Assembly: GCA_022827885.1 (NCBI GenBank)
Contig: JAJEIP010000117.1
Span: 1-64,000 of the forward strand
DNA from: Candidatus Poribacteria bacterium
GTDB lineage: Bacteria; Poribacteria; WGA-4E; WGA-3G
Length of the DNA: 64,000 bases
Direction: 5' to 3'
Positions within the stretch are counted from its first letter, which is position 1, and every line of letters starts with the position of its first letter. Positions 51,426-62,500 of this stretch are shown one piece after another. The notes beneath the pieces are model-generated. The model did no database searches. It was not told the DNA's origin and saw nothing but the letters and a program-made list of their open reading frames with translations. Made by a program: the position numbers and the translations under genes.

Positions 51426-53849
51426 TCAATTACCCCTGTGTTCTTCGACCCAATCGAGAATCATCTCTCGGTTTTCAGCGTCCCCGTGTTGTTGGAACCA
51501 CTTGGCGAGATGTCTACCGGTTTCAATAAGGCGTGAATCTATATCTTCAGATGTGTCAAGTTTTTTGGTAGCATTCAGCGCGAGTTGATATTTTTCGACC
51601 GCTGCAGTCGATTGTTTTCGATGCATCAAGGCGATGGCAAGCAGACATCGGACCTTGACGAGGGTAGCCTCTCTCATTTTAGTGCTACGTTTGCGGATTA
51701 ACTGGGATTCTAATGACAATAGATTCCTGAAGGCAGGCATGTTAATCGGATCTTTCCGCAGGACAGTTTCAAAACCGGTGAACGCTTTCGCATGTTCGCC
51801 TTCCACGAGATAGAGATAGCCGATGGTATTGTAAATCTCGATGTCGCGCGCAGATTCAGGAATCGCCTCGAATTCAGCGAGTGCGTCGATATACTGCCGT
51901 TGCCGCATGAGGGTGTTGCCTCGTCGGATTTTCAGGTTAATCTGCTCCTCTTTTGCTTGTGGATTCCCCGGTTCTTGTGCCAAAACGCGCGATATTTCCG
52001 TAGCGGCACGCCCATAGTCTTCAGCACCTTGATAGGCGTTCGCCAGGCTCAACCGTAAATTCAGATCGGTAGGTGAGAGGTGAAGTGCCTTTTCAAGCAG
52101 TTGAATTGCTGTTGTGTAGTCTTCCATATCGCTGAGGCTTCGTGCATAGTGATGATACGCTGCAATGAGGTTATGTAGGGCGTGATCGGCGTTCGGATTG
52201 ATGTTATAAACGTGCTGAAATACCGATAATGCCTCGGCGTAGTCGCCCTTTTTGAGATATAACTCCCCAAGCAAATTCCGAATATGCCTGTCGTTCGGAT
52301 GGAGTTTCTGCAATTCGAGATACACCGCCACGGCTGCATCTAATTCGCCTGCTTCACTATGTGCCTTCGCCTTTCGGGTAAATGCGTCGCTCAGGTTCGT
52401 TCGAGCAATTTGGAGCGTCGGCATCAACCGTAAAGCGTTGCGATACGCCTCAATTGCGGCGTCCCATTTTCCACGGTTCCGTAGCGATACACCGTAATTG
52501 TTATAGCAGTGTGCGAAGTTTTGCTGTGTCAGTGCATCCACGGGATTCAGGTCGATCGCTTTTTGATAGTAGTGGATAGCCGTTTCAAATTGTCCGGCTT
52601 GTGCGTATCCGTTCCCCATGAGTTGATAGGTAGGCGCGTCGAGAGGTTCCATCTGTAGCACCCTTTCAAAGGCGTTGGTAGCGGTCTCAAAGTCTTTTGA
52701 TGCGAGTGCTTTGAAGCCTTTGGATCGGAGGAGTTGATGTAGGTTTCGGCGTGCGGCTTTGTGATACGGTGCGATGTGCAGTGCCTTTTCAAAGGCGTGG
52801 ACCGCCTTTTCAACGTCCTTTTTGTCGTAGTAGAAGATGCCGAGCGTATTGTAATCTGCCGCCGAGGGTTTCCCCGCGATCCGTTTCTCAACAAGTGCTA
52901 TTGCTTGATCGGTTTTCCCTGTTTCGTGGTAGATGTGAATAAGTTTTTCTATTGCGGGTTGAAACTTCGGATTTAATGCTTGACAGGTGTGGAAGGTCGC
53001 AATAGCAGCGGGTATATCGCCTTTGTCGAAGTAGACGGCTCCGAGCAGATAGCGTGTCCGCAGCTGCGTTTGAGGGGCTGCGTACGGTTTCTGTTCAATC
53101 TCGGTTTTCAGGACCTTGATAGCGACATCGTGTTGTGACATATTAAGCGGGGTATTATAGAGCTTACGCAGCGTGGCTATATCACGGTCGGACGGCTGTT
53201 GTGCGGTCGCTGTCGGATAACAGATGTCTCCAGGGTGCGGACTGTGTCCCCACAAGCCGATGGCGTGCCCGAATTCGTGAACGCAGACCGTGCGCATCTC
53301 TTCCTGCGACAATTCCCCGACGGTTCCGTAACCCTCTAACATGAGGATAACCTCTACTGTAAAACTGATCTCCTGTATTGTCTCGGTTTCCCGGTCTTCA
53401 ACTGTAGTGATAGAACCCACCTCTAATCCATTAGAAAAAGTGCCGATTTGGACGCTATCTTTGAGGCGTGTGAGTTCAGCACTGCCGAGTCGGGTATCTT
53501 GAAAATCGGCGAGGAGACCGGTATATCCCCAACTGACGCGAATATCTGCGTCCTGCGGTGTCTCGGTTTCTTCAAAACGGATAGCACCCGCGCTGGCGGT
53601 GTGCCAAGTTTCCATCGCATATCGGATTTCAGGGAGGTATGGACTTTCTCTAAGGACAGGGGAGATATACACCCGGATCGGCATCTCTGTGAAACGGGTG
53701 ATCCTTCCTTGAGAAAAAAGCGTGATGTAGTCAAAATAGTCCGCATTTCCCGAGTGGGAGGATTCCCGTGCTGTTGCGTTATTGAGAAGTATAAAAGCAA
53801 ATACTATGAAGGTAATAACGAAGAATGTCTGTAAAATTCTGGTTGGCAT
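51426..53849 (-). CDS. Metzincin-like zinc protease fused to TPR repeats
   Basis: This 807-aa protein has an N-terminal signal or anchor helix (about 8-26) and a metalloprotease domain (about 45-235) with zinc motif HEFGHAIGLWGHS at 191-203. It resembles matrixin HExxHxxGxxH, but with one extra residue before the third His. ICYP follows in place of the Met-turn Met. From about 240 to the end run a dozen or more tetratricopeptide repeats (DYAEALSVFQHVYNINPNADH, ATNAFERVLQMEPLDAPTY). It may be exported and bring substrates to the protease by TPR contact. Confidence 0.85.
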   Translation of the reverse strand: MPTRILQTFFVITFIVFAFILLNNATARESSHSGNADYFDYITLFSQGRITRFTEMPIRVYISPVLRESPYLPEIRYAMETWHTASAGAIRFEETETPQDADIRVSWGYTGLLADFQDTRLGSAELTRLKDSVQIGTFSNGLEVGSITTVEDRETETIQEISFTVEVILMLEGYGTVGELSQEEMRTVCVHEFGHAIGLWGHSPHPGDICYPTATAQQPSDRDIATLRKLYNTPLNMSQHDVAIKVLKTEIEQKPYAAPQTQLRTRYLLGAVYFDKGDIPAAIATFHTCQALNPKFQPAIEKLIHIYHETGKTDQAIALVEKRIAGKPSAADYNTLGIFYYDKKDVEKAVHAFEKALHIAPYHKAARRNLHQLLRSKGFKALASKDFETATNAFERVLQMEPLDAPTYQLMGNGYAQAGQFETAIHYYQKAIDLNPVDALTQQNFAHCYNNYGVSLRNRGKWDAAIEAYRNALRLMPTLQIARTNLSDAFTRKAKAHSEAGELDAAVAVYLELQKLHPNDRHIRNLLGELYLKKGDYAEALSVFQHVYNINPNADHALHNLIAAYHHYARSLSDMEDYTTAIQLLEKALHLSPTDLNLRLSLANAYQGAEDYGRAATEISRVLAQEPGNPQAKEEQINLKIRRGNTLMRQRQYIDALAEFEAIPESARDIEIYNTIGYLYLVEGEHAKAFTGFETVLRKDPINMPAFRNLLSLESQLIRKRSTKMREATLVKVRCLLAIALMHRKQSTAAVEKYQLALNATKKLDTSEDIDSRLIETGRHLAKWFQQHGDAENREMILDWVEEHRGN

Positions 53850-53872
53850 AGTAACCCTTTTTCTTTCGTGAT

Positions 53873-55030
53873 TTAACTCCGACTCGCCAGTTTGTTTGAG
53901 AAGATGCTGATGAGTCCACCCAACATCACATACCCAAAAACGACCTCCAGCGCGACAAGAAAGCGCGCAGAAGCATTGTCGGCGACGACATCCCCGAAAC
54001 CGAGCGTTGTGAACGTCACAACACTAAAATAGAAGCAGTCCGAGAAGGTTAACGTTCGGCCACTATAGAAACCCGCTGTTTGATGGAAACGCGGTGCCCA
54101 ACTTTGCACCCACGCTGGCAACGATTCTGGAAACGGCATATAAGCAAACGCAAACAGGATCGCTAAAAAAAAAGACCAGAACGCCCAGAGCGTCAGGCTC
54201 CGACCGTAGTCCGAACTCCATCGCCATAACTTTGCCAATATGGGATTTGCCTGATTGAATGCACGTATAAACTGTTGGTCAGCAACGTATCGTCTGAAAA
54301 AAGGACTCGCGACTTCGTCTATATATCGGCTATCTAAATAGAATTGCGTGGGCCGATGCTGTTCTCTGCCAAGTTTGGTTGTCATCGCGTGGAAAAGTGT
54401 GTCCGGGATATACTGAACGTCGCGAAAGGCAGCCACAGAGACAAACTGTGCAGCGGTAAAGTTGGCAGATCCCAGAAATGCAGCGTTGCTGAACGTAGTA
54501 ACTTCAGGAAACAATGTTCCTGTACAATCAAGCGTGCCTTGAAATAGCGCGCGACGAAAATTGACTTCGGTATGGAAGTCAGCCTCATGAAAAACAGCGT
54601 TCTCCCGGAACTGAACCCCATGAAAATCAGCAACGTTGTTAAATCTCGCCCGCCAAAAACTGGCACTTCTGCGAAACATCGCACTATGAAAATCAGCGCG
54701 CCTCTGGAAGATGGCTTCACGGAATGCACAGGGACCGTATAAGACGGCTTCCTCTAAATCGAGAATCCCCTCAAAGAGTGTACGCCGAAAGTCAACCTCC
54801 TGTTGAAAAACGACTGCCCGGAAATTGACAATGTTTCTAAACGTACATCCTATACATGTGAGCGACTTCTTGAGAAGAATCCTGTCGTGCTCATCTCGTT
54901 CTAAGCCGGTAGAAAAGATGTCAACAACCCCCTCAATTACGCAATTTGTAAGGACAACACGTCCAGCCTCGCCCTGTAATGCGTCAAGAAAGGTTTGTGC
55001 TTTGATTGTTTCTCCGTGCTTCTCGTACAT
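53873..55030 (-). CDS. Pentapeptide-repeat protein fused to a two-helix ion channel (A)
   Basis: This 385-aa protein has an N-terminal segment ending LTCIGCTF, then pentapeptide repeats (about 60-205, Phe-centred: VVFQQEVDFRRTLFEGILDL) forming a right-handed beta-helix. A linker (YVADQQFIRAF, WRWSSDYGRSL) leads to TM1 (about 279-300), the pore filter TTLGFGD (about 341-347) and TM2 (about 356-377), ending NKLASRS. The filter resembles TVGYGD of K+ channels, so K+ selectivity is likely. It is the last gene of a cassette with an AAA ATPase and a paralogous channel. Confidence 0.88.
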   Translation of the reverse strand: MYEKHGETIKAQTFLDALQGEAGRVVLTNCVIEGVVDIFSTGLERDEHDRILLKKSLTCIGCTFRNIVNFRAVVFQQEVDFRRTLFEGILDLEEAVLYGPCAFREAIFQRRADFHSAMFRRSASFWRARFNNVADFHGVQFRENAVFHEADFHTEVNFRRALFQGTLDCTGTLFPEVTTFSNAAFLGSANFTAAQFVSVAAFRDVQYIPDTLFHAMTTKLGREQHRPTQFYLDSRYIDEVASPFFRRYVADQQFIRAFNQANPILAKLWRWSSDYGRSLTLWAFWSFFLAILFAFAYMPFPESLPAWVQSWAPRFHQTAGFYSGRTLTFSDCFYFSVVTFTTLGFGDVVADNASARFLVALEVVFGYVMLGGLISIFSNKLASRS

Positions 55031-55088
55031 CTATCTATTTTTACCTTGATATCTATTTTTTATAATATGGTGGACGGTGTAGGTTGTG

Positions 55089-56597
55089 TTAAAAATCTGA
55101 AAGGAGATCGGCAAGTGGATTCTGGAGAATCGACTTCTTTTTCGATTGAACAATAGAATGGCTTCTCCCGTCTTTAAGATGATAAACTTCCACATCTTCA
55201 GGCATTAACCAACAGAGTTTTGGGACACGTGCCTCCATTGCAGCCGCCGCCTCTGGATTTTTCTTTGACCGGCGCCCGGCGGTTAGGAGGTTTTTAAGCA
55301 CCGCCAAAAGATATGGACTGTGGGTTGTCATAACGATTTGGCTGTCAATGTAATTTCGCATCAGGGCGATGATATGCATGAGGTGTTTCTGGGTTGTTGG
55401 ATGGAGGTGCGCTTCGGGTTCTTCAATCACGCGGAAAATCATTTCATTGTAAAGCATACTCATGAAGGCATCTTGTAGGATTCGAATGAGATTTTGATGC
55501 CCTGTCGAGGCGTTTTCTAAGAATGTTGTGTTCTCACCCACTGGGTGCAAAAGAAGACGGGATTGAGAAATTTTGTCTGTCGTTTCGTATTCACCGTTTA
55601 AGATAAAGGAAATTTTCTTGAGCAAGAATTCCATCATCGGTTTATCGACATCTCTTGATTCTTCCTCGATCCTTTCGTCAAAAAGGCTCCGGAAGTTCTG
55701 TGTGCTGAAGATATCGAGGAATTCTTCATTTTTTTCCAAGAAGCGTGCGATAAGATGGAGATTGGCACGTGAACGGGTTGCAGCGCGCGTATGGAGGTCG
55801 CTTTTTATGCCGCCATAGAAGATTCTTTTAAGGGCATCTGGGTAGTTGGCAGCGATATTTCTATCTGCCGGAATGAAGAGACCGTCACGATGTTTACCGG
55901 CTAATTTATCCGTGATCTTGCTCATTCCAATCGCCATATTCAAAATGTAATGGAATTGATCGGCGTTTTTATTTAGTTGAGGGGCATTTTCTGAAGACGC
56001 ATCTGTTTCTTTCGGCGCGTCAGACGCCGTTGCAGTATTGTCGGTTTGTTTTAGGTCAATGCTTTTTAGTTTCTCCAGGAGGTTGTAACACAGGTCTTCA
56101 ACTTCGTCCATAACGGTGGGTAATTCAATATGGAGCGATTTATCATCGGTTAACGTCAGTCTGATGGCACTTTCATCTGTATAGTGATAAACGATTTCAA
56201 AGTCGCTATCCGCATTCGGCTGGCGGGGTGGAGGGACGGAGGGATGGGTCCCCTCTTTTCCGCCTTGTCTTTCTTCCGTTCCAGTCTCTTGCTGATTATT
56301 ACTCAGTTTTGCAAACCCTTTGGCATCACCAAAAAACTCACGGAATTTACGAGCAATTTGTGTGCGAAATACCGTCGCCAATTCTTGTCCTGGCGTTTTC
56401 AAATGTTCTGGAGGGTAGGAATTAATCTGTCTGATGTGTTGGCGAAAGTCGCCGATTAACTCTTGGAAAAGATAGATTAGTTTCGCGAGGACACTTTTCC
56501 CGCTGGCGGTTTCACCGATGAAAACCACCAAGGTTTTATCCATATCGATTTCTGCTTCGCGGATATTTATGAAATTTTTGACAAATAGTTTGGGCAT
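55089..56597 (-). CDS. AAA ATPase of the SMC/OLD-like (AAA_15/21) group
   Basis: This 502-aa protein has KNFINIREAEIDMDK at the start, Walker A GETASGKS (28-35), a coiled-coil/helical middle, Walker B IEEPEAHLHP (about 391-400) and the switch His motif MTTHSPYLL (about 423-431). No TOPRIM nuclease domain follows, and the C-terminus is short. The region about 105-135 (RQGGKEGTHPSVPPPRQP) looks repeat-derived. Related ATPases occur in antiphage systems (OLD, Gabija-like, PARIS-like) and in nucleotide-gated modules. It is flanked on both sides by pentapeptide-repeat channels on the same strand. GGAGG lies before the ATG. Confidence 0.85.
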   Translation of the reverse strand: MPKLFVKNFINIREAEIDMDKTLVVFIGETASGKSVLAKLIYLFQELIGDFRQHIRQINSYPPEHLKTPGQELATVFRTQIARKFREFFGDAKGFAKLSNNQQETGTEERQGGKEGTHPSVPPPRQPNADSDFEIVYHYTDESAIRLTLTDDKSLHIELPTVMDEVEDLCYNLLEKLKSIDLKQTDNTATASDAPKETDASSENAPQLNKNADQFHYILNMAIGMSKITDKLAGKHRDGLFIPADRNIAANYPDALKRIFYGGIKSDLHTRAATRSRANLHLIARFLEKNEEFLDIFSTQNFRSLFDERIEEESRDVDKPMMEFLLKKISFILNGEYETTDKISQSRLLLHPVGENTTFLENASTGHQNLIRILQDAFMSMLYNEMIFRVIEEPEAHLHPTTQKHLMHIIALMRNYIDSQIVMTTHSPYLLAVLKNLLTAGRRSKKNPEAAAAMEARVPKLCWLMPEDVEVYHLKDGRSHSIVQSKKKSILQNPLADLLSDF

Positions 56598-56723
56598 GAA
56601 GCCTCCAAGGGGAGAATAGGATGTTGCTTGTTCGGGTTACATCACTGGCGATTTGCTAACGCCCGCCATCTTGAAAGGTCAAATACGGTTCGTATGGACA
56701 CGTCCTCACTACCTATGACATTC

Positions 56724-57887
56724 TTAACTTCGACTGGCGAGTTTATTGGCGAAGATACTAATCAAACCGCCCAGCATGATATATCCGAAAATAACCTCGA
56801 GCGTAACGAGAATACGCGCCAAGGTATTGTCCGCAACAACGTCCCCGAATCCCAAAGTTGTAAACGTGACAATACTGAAATAAAAGGATTTCCAAAAGGT
56901 TAAGGGGACCCCCATGTCTGTCCCAGTGACTTGATGGAATTGTGGCATCCGCTCCTGTAACCATTCCGGAAACCATGCGGGTCCCGGCATCATATACAGA
57001 AACGAAAAGGAGAGGGCGATGAGCAGGGACCACAGTGCCCAAAGTGCTAAACTCCGCCCGTAATCCGAACTCCACCTCCAAATTTGGGCCCAAAACGGGT
57101 TCCGCTCTTTAAAAGCGCGTATAAACTGCTGATCCGCTACGTAGCGTTTGAAAAAAGGGTTCAAAACCTCATTAATATCTTCGCTATCCAGATAGAATCT
57201 CGTTGGTTCATCAGGCTGCCGTTTCCACTTATTCTTAAGCCATTGCCATATTGTGTTTGTCGTATAACGGACATCCTGATACGAGGCCGAGATAGCGAAC
57301 CTTGCGGAGGTGAAATCTATTTTTCCGAGAAATTTTGAATGATTAAAAACAGTTGTTTCGGAAAAACGTGTTTGTGCGAAGTCCAACCCTTTATTGAAAG
57401 AGGTCCCGCTGAAGTGCCCAGCATCTTGGAACACTGCATTCCTAAAAACCGCGTTTTCTTGGAACACCACCTTTTGAAAATCAGCAGCTTGCTGGAAACA
57501 TGTTTGCCGAAAGTTCGTCTTTCCGTGAAAAGATGTTCCTTGGAAGAGTGCCGGACCCGCAAACTTCGACTCTCCAAAGTCGCATGTATTTTGAAAAACT
57601 GCATCGCGAAAATGAACAGCCTCTTGGAAAGCGGAGTTTCCGAAAAAGACCTCTTTTTGGAAATGGGTTTTCTCAAATTTGACGGCGTTTTTAAAGGTGC
57701 ATCCGATACAGACAATTTCCTTGTCAACCACGGACCGTCCATCAGATTTCACCGCGGATTCAGTTGAAAAAATAACTGCCCCTTCGATGACGCAACTCAT
57801 CAAAAAGACGCTTTCATAATCCTCGTCTAAAATTGAGAGGAACGTTCTGGCATCAAGCGTCTGTTCAGTCCCGTGATACGTCTGCAT
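56724..57887 (-). CDS. Pentapeptide-repeat protein fused to a two-helix ion channel (B)
   Basis: This 387-aa paralogue of the channel at 53873-55030 has the same parts: VCIGCTFKNAVKF, Phe-centred pentapeptides (about 62-205), YLDSEDINEVLNPFFKRYVADQQFIRAF, WRWSSDYGRSL, TM1 (about 281-300), filter TTLGFGD (about 343-349), TM2 and the identical end NKLASRS. The linker, pore and tail are well conserved between the two, the pentapeptide part less so. It is the first gene of the channel-ATPase-channel cassette. Confidence 0.88.
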   Translation of the reverse strand: MQTYHGTEQTLDARTFLSILDEDYESVFLMSCVIEGAVIFSTESAVKSDGRSVVDKEIVCIGCTFKNAVKFEKTHFQKEVFFGNSAFQEAVHFRDAVFQNTCDFGESKFAGPALFQGTSFHGKTNFRQTCFQQAADFQKVVFQENAVFRNAVFQDAGHFSGTSFNKGLDFAQTRFSETTVFNHSKFLGKIDFTSARFAISASYQDVRYTTNTIWQWLKNKWKRQPDEPTRFYLDSEDINEVLNPFFKRYVADQQFIRAFKERNPFWAQIWRWSSDYGRSLALWALWSLLIALSFSFLYMMPGPAWFPEWLQERMPQFHQVTGTDMGVPLTFWKSFYFSIVTFTTLGFGDVVADNTLARILVTLEVIFGYIMLGGLISIFANKLASRS

Positions 57888-58004
57888 ACCTATACTCCCT
57901 CTATCCTTACAGAACAGCGGATGCGAAAATTGCGTGAGGGATAGAGAAGAAAGCTGCGGTCCTGTCCTTTAGAGAACTATCGGATTTGCGATAGATGCCG
58001 ACGC

Positions 58005-59483
58005 TTATGCTAAAATCTCACGGACGAGCCGTGCTCTCTCCTCAACGCCCGTTAATCGATGGTCAAGCCCTTGGAACTTGAAGGTTAACCGCTCGTGATC
58101 AATACCGAGTTGATGGAGGATCGTCGCATTTATATCGCGAACGTGGACAGGATCTTTGACGATATTGTAACTGAAGTCATCGGTTTCGCCGTGGACAACA
58201 CCGCCTTTGATACCGCCGCCAGCCATCCAGCGCGTAAAGCATTTCGGGTGGTGGTCGCGTCCGTAGTTATCCGGCGTAAGCGTGCCTTGACAGTAGACAG
58301 TTCGTCCAAATTCGCCGCCCCAGACGACTAAGGTTTCATCGAGCATCCCGCGCTGTTTTAAGTCTTTGATGAGTCCAGCCGAGGGCTGATCGATATCGCG
58401 GGCTTGGTTACGGATGTTTTTGGGCAGCTCCCCGTGTTGATCCCAACCCCGGTGGAAGACTTGCGCAAGACGGACATCGCGCTCCATCATCCGACGTGCC
58501 AGGATACAGCAGTTCGCAAATGTGCCAGGGGTTTTGACCTCAGGTCCATACAGTTCTAAGACGTGCTCGGGTTCCTGAGACAAATCCGTAAGTTCAGGGA
58601 CACTCGTCTGCATCCGAAACGCCATTTCGTATTGTGAGATACGGGCATGCGTTTCGGGATCACCCACTTCCTCGTAGAGTTCCTTGTTGAGTTCAACGAG
58701 GGTATCTAACATCCGTTTTCTCGTCTTTTCATTGACCCCTTCCGGGTTCGAGAGGAATAGGACAGGATCCCCTTGACTCCGCAGGAGCACGCCTTGGTGT
58801 TCCGATGGGAGGAAACCGGATCCCCACAGTCGATTATAAAGGGCTTGTGCCCCCTTCGGACCGCTCCATGTGGCGTTCATTACGATAAACGCCGGCAAAT
58901 TTTCGTTTTCACTCCCAAGCCCGTAACTCAACCATGCCCCAAGACTCGGTTTACCCGGACTTTCGTCACCGGTACAGAAGAAGGTGATAGCCGGATCGTG
59001 GTTAATCGCCTCGGTATGGACCGTCTTGATAATCGCAAGGTCTTTCGCCACCGATCCCGTGTGCGGTAGCAGTTCGCTAATCCATACACCGTCACCCCCG
59101 TTATCATGCTTCTTGAATTCAAATATAGAGGGTGCAATCGGGAATTTATCCTGTCCGGAGGTCATCGTTGTGAGGCGTTGACCCATCCGGACGGACTCTG
59201 GAAGATCCGTATCGAACCATTTTCCCATATTCGGTTTATAGTCGTAGAGATCCAGTTGGGACGGTGCCCCGGACATGAACAGGTAAATGGCACGTTTGGC
59301 TTTCGGTGCAAAGTGTGGTAACTCTGGTAAACCGCCAAATCTCGGTTTTTCTTGACCTGCGAGCGCGTTGGCAATGGCATTCGGTAGCAGCGTAGCGAGT
59401 GCCGCACCACCGAGACCTGACGCACATTTACCGAAGAATTGGCGACGGGTTTCAAGTTTCAAATATTCTTTAACCGGGTCCAT
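58005..59483 (-). CDS. DUF1501 family protein (Tat-exported, sulfatase-like fold)
   Basis: This 492-aa protein has a twin-arginine-type start ([18 protein letters not shown]) and alkaline-phosphatase-superfamily segments ([52 protein letters not shown]). DUF1501 genes nearly always follow DUF1549/DUF1553 cytochrome-type genes in planctomycetes and similar bacteria. The same order is seen here with a 35-nt gap. The biochemical role is unknown, but co-export with the partner is likely. Confidence 0.92.
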   Translation of the reverse strand: MDPVKEYLKLETRRQFFGKCASGLGGAALATLLPNAIANALAGQEKPRFGGLPELPHFAPKAKRAIYLFMSGAPSQLDLYDYKPNMGKWFDTDLPESVRMGQRLTTMTSGQDKFPIAPSIFEFKKHDNGGDGVWISELLPHTGSVAKDLAIIKTVHTEAINHDPAITFFCTGDESPGKPSLGAWLSYGLGSENENLPAFIVMNATWSGPKGAQALYNRLWGSGFLPSEHQGVLLRSQGDPVLFLSNPEGVNEKTRKRMLDTLVELNKELYEEVGDPETHARISQYEMAFRMQTSVPELTDLSQEPEHVLELYGPEVKTPGTFANCCILARRMMERDVRLAQVFHRGWDQHGELPKNIRNQARDIDQPSAGLIKDLKQRGMLDETLVVWGGEFGRTVYCQGTLTPDNYGRDHHPKCFTRWMAGGGIKGGVVHGETDDFSYNIVKDPVHVRDINATILHQLGIDHERLTFKFQGLDHRLTGVEERARLVREILA

Positions 59484-59518
59484 TGTCTGTCTCCTTGCTT
59501 AATGGTTGAACAACGATT

Positions 59519-62500
59519 CTACCCTTTGTTCAGGACTTCGTCCAAGTTGAGAATCAGGTTTGCAATCATTGTCCATGCAGCGACTTCGACTGCATCTAAG
59601 GTTTCATCGGGTAGCGACTCACCAACAGCAATGAGTTCTTTGGCGGCTTCTGGGTTCGTTTCCAACTCCGCGTAGTGGATTTGGAACGTCTCCAAGAGCA
59701 GTGCCGCCTCCTTCGGCTTCGGCAGGCGAGCCGTTGCCATCTCAAAGATATAGGCGATACGTGCTTCCGGTGTTTCGCCGCCCTCCTTGATAGTGTGCTC
59801 TGCGAACGCACGCGCTGCTTCAAAGAACTGCGGATCGTTCATCAGCATTAACGCCTGCATCGGTGTGTTGGTCCGTTCACGGCGGATTGTGCAGGCTTCA
59901 CGTGAAGGCGCGTCGAGAATGTTCATCTGTGGCGGCGGTGCCGTCCGTTTCCAGAACGTGTAGAGACTCCGGCGGTATACCTTATCAGCACCGGTATCTT
60001 TAACAAATGTGTCCGTGTTAGATCCGGTAAATCCGACCGCTTTCCAGAGTCCATCCGGTTGCGGTGGTTTTACGCTCGGACCGCCAATTTTAGGATACAG
60101 CAAGCCGCTAAGAGCGAGGGCGTTATCTCGCACGATTTCGGCATCGAGTCGGTACCTTGGACTCCGAGAGAGAAGGAGGTTATCTGCATCACGTTCCAAT
60201 TTTTCGGGCGTGACCTGTGCACTCTGCCGGTATGTTGCCGAAGTGAGCATCAATTTGAGCATACCTTGCACATCCCACCCAGAGGCGATGAATTCCGTCG
60301 CGAGCCAGTCAAGCAGTTCTGGGTGCACCGGCGGTTTCCCTTGTGTCCCGAAATCTTCTGATGTTTCCACAATCCCCATCCCAAAGACGTTTTGCCAGAA
60401 ACGGTTGATCGTGACACGGGCAGTAAGGGGATGCTCCGGTGAAAGCAGCCATTTCGCGAAGCCGAGGCGGTTCGGTGCTGCATCTTCTATCATTGCTGGT
60501 AGCACTGCTGGCGTTTGCGGATACACCTGTTCCTCTCGATGCTGGTATTCACCGCGCGCTAAGACGTATGCGCCTCTCGGTTCCTCTCGCTCTTGCATGA
60601 CGAGCGTCGTCGTGAGCGAAGCATCGAGGGTGTCCCGTTTCCCTTGGACCTCCGATAGATCCGCGAAAAGCGTTTTCAGCTCCCCGAAGGCGCGCTTGGT
60701 GTTTTCATTGATTGTCTTATCTGGCGTGACGCTCTGCCGATAGTAATCTCGAATCTGTTCCGTCTGTGCGGTTTCACGTTCACCACGAGGTATCCCGGCG
60801 ATATCGACAATATCTGCTGGCACCATCGGTGGCTCACTTTCCATACGGAAATAGAAACCGGAGGGACCCGAGTAATTGACGACTTTCACGAGCAGCTTAT
60901 TGTTACCGGGCTTGAGAGTGACCTGTATCTGTTCTTGGTCGGCAGCGGCATCCCGCTGAACGTTTTTGGCGAGGAGTTCCGTACCGTTCATCCAAACCTT
61001 CAGGGCATCGTTGCTCCCAATATAGAGGAGTGCTTTCTGTTGTGTAACAGAGCCGATGTTCCGGAAGAGATAGGTGGCGCTGTTTTCGCCAACGATGTCG
61101 TTATGCACCTGTTCGTCAACCCAGTGCGTCTGCTTCTCCCATTTGATGGTTTTTCCATTTACCTCATACGTATCGCCTGTGTTGACATCCTTCGTTTCAG
61201 GTTCGTATGCCTTATAAAAAGCGAGGTTGCCATGTTCAGCGGTGAACGGACCCGCGGCGTGCCAGTCGCCTAAAGTGATTTTGGAGCCGATCGGATAAAT
61301 CGTTGTGACATCTGTAAGCGCGAGGCGGAAGCGTCCAAGTTGTTTCTGTCGCAAATCATATTCGTGTTTGAGACGGATTTTCAATCTGCCACCTTCCATT
61401 CCGAAGGGAGCAGCGACAAGGAAGATGGCTTGCCGATTTTCACTCTTTCTGTCGAGTGCCCATCCCGTTTCCGGCTTATCGTCAATCGCATTGGCAACGA
61501 CACCCTCGAGCTTGTTTTCTCCGAGTGCTTGCTCGTGGTCTGCCCAGGCGTGCACGACTTGGATACGCGTCCACGGGTCATCGGTATCGATGCTTTCTGT
61601 CTCATTTTCTGCTGCTGCCCAGGCTTCATCCGTGGATTCGCTGTCTGCTTGATCTTCGGCGTCGGGCGTATCTTCAGCTTCGACGGTGCTGCCGGTCTCC
61701 GCTTGCGTTTCAGCATTAACCTCGGTATCGGTGTTTTCCGGTTCAGCGGGTGCCTCGCTATCCGCTGCGGAAGGCGCGATGAAAAGCGAGAAATCCGTCA
61801 AAATAACATTGCCGTTACTACTTCTACCGAACCCACTTTCCGGCAGGGACTCGTGTGTGAGACCTTCTAAACGAACGGCACTCCATTTACCGGGTGGCAG
61901 TTCCGCGATAATCTCATAGATTTCCTGTTCAGGATTGGTGCCACTGGCTAAGATAGAATTATCCTCTAAAACTTCAAGGGTCGCGTCACCTTTTGAGTAG
62001 AGCGACGTCGGTTTCAGTGGTGTCCAGTGGGGTATCCTGTTTTCCCAAGCGATTTGCGTCGCGTCTATTTCAGGGATAGGTGCTTTCGTCTGTGCATCCA
62101 GTTCAGCGATCTGTTCATCAAACGCTGCGAGTTCGGCTTCCTGCTCCGGCGTCGGCAACTTCACAACAGGGGGAGAGTCCTTCCGGTTGCCGTCCATCGC
62201 TTTTTCGGTAATATTGTTGAAATAGGCGTAAAGTTGATAGAATTCCTTCTGCGTGATCGGATCGTATTTATGGTCGTGGCACTGCGCGCATCCGACAGTT
62301 AATCCCATCCAGACGGTAGAAGTGGTGTCTGCTCTGTCAATCGCGTATTGGACATAATATTCCTCATCGATCGAGCCGCCTTCACTTGTCGTGACATGGC
62401 ATCGATTAAAACCTGTGGCGATCTTTTGTTCAAGGGTCGGTTCCGGCAAGAGATCCCCGGCTAATTGTTCGATCGTGAATTGGTCAAATGGCATATTTTG

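Noticed and set aside
51222-51536. 104-codon frame after the Spy-like gene
   Set aside because: It runs through a terminator, the leader repeat and a hairpin, and overlaps the end of the metzincin gene.
60009-60743. 244-codon plus-strand reading frame
   Set aside because: It is antisense to the DUF1553 part of the large cytochrome-type gene; Ser/Arg-rich composition is typical of shadows.
61340-61870. 176-codon plus-strand reading frame
   Set aside because: It is antisense to the acidic linker of the DUF1549/1553 gene.
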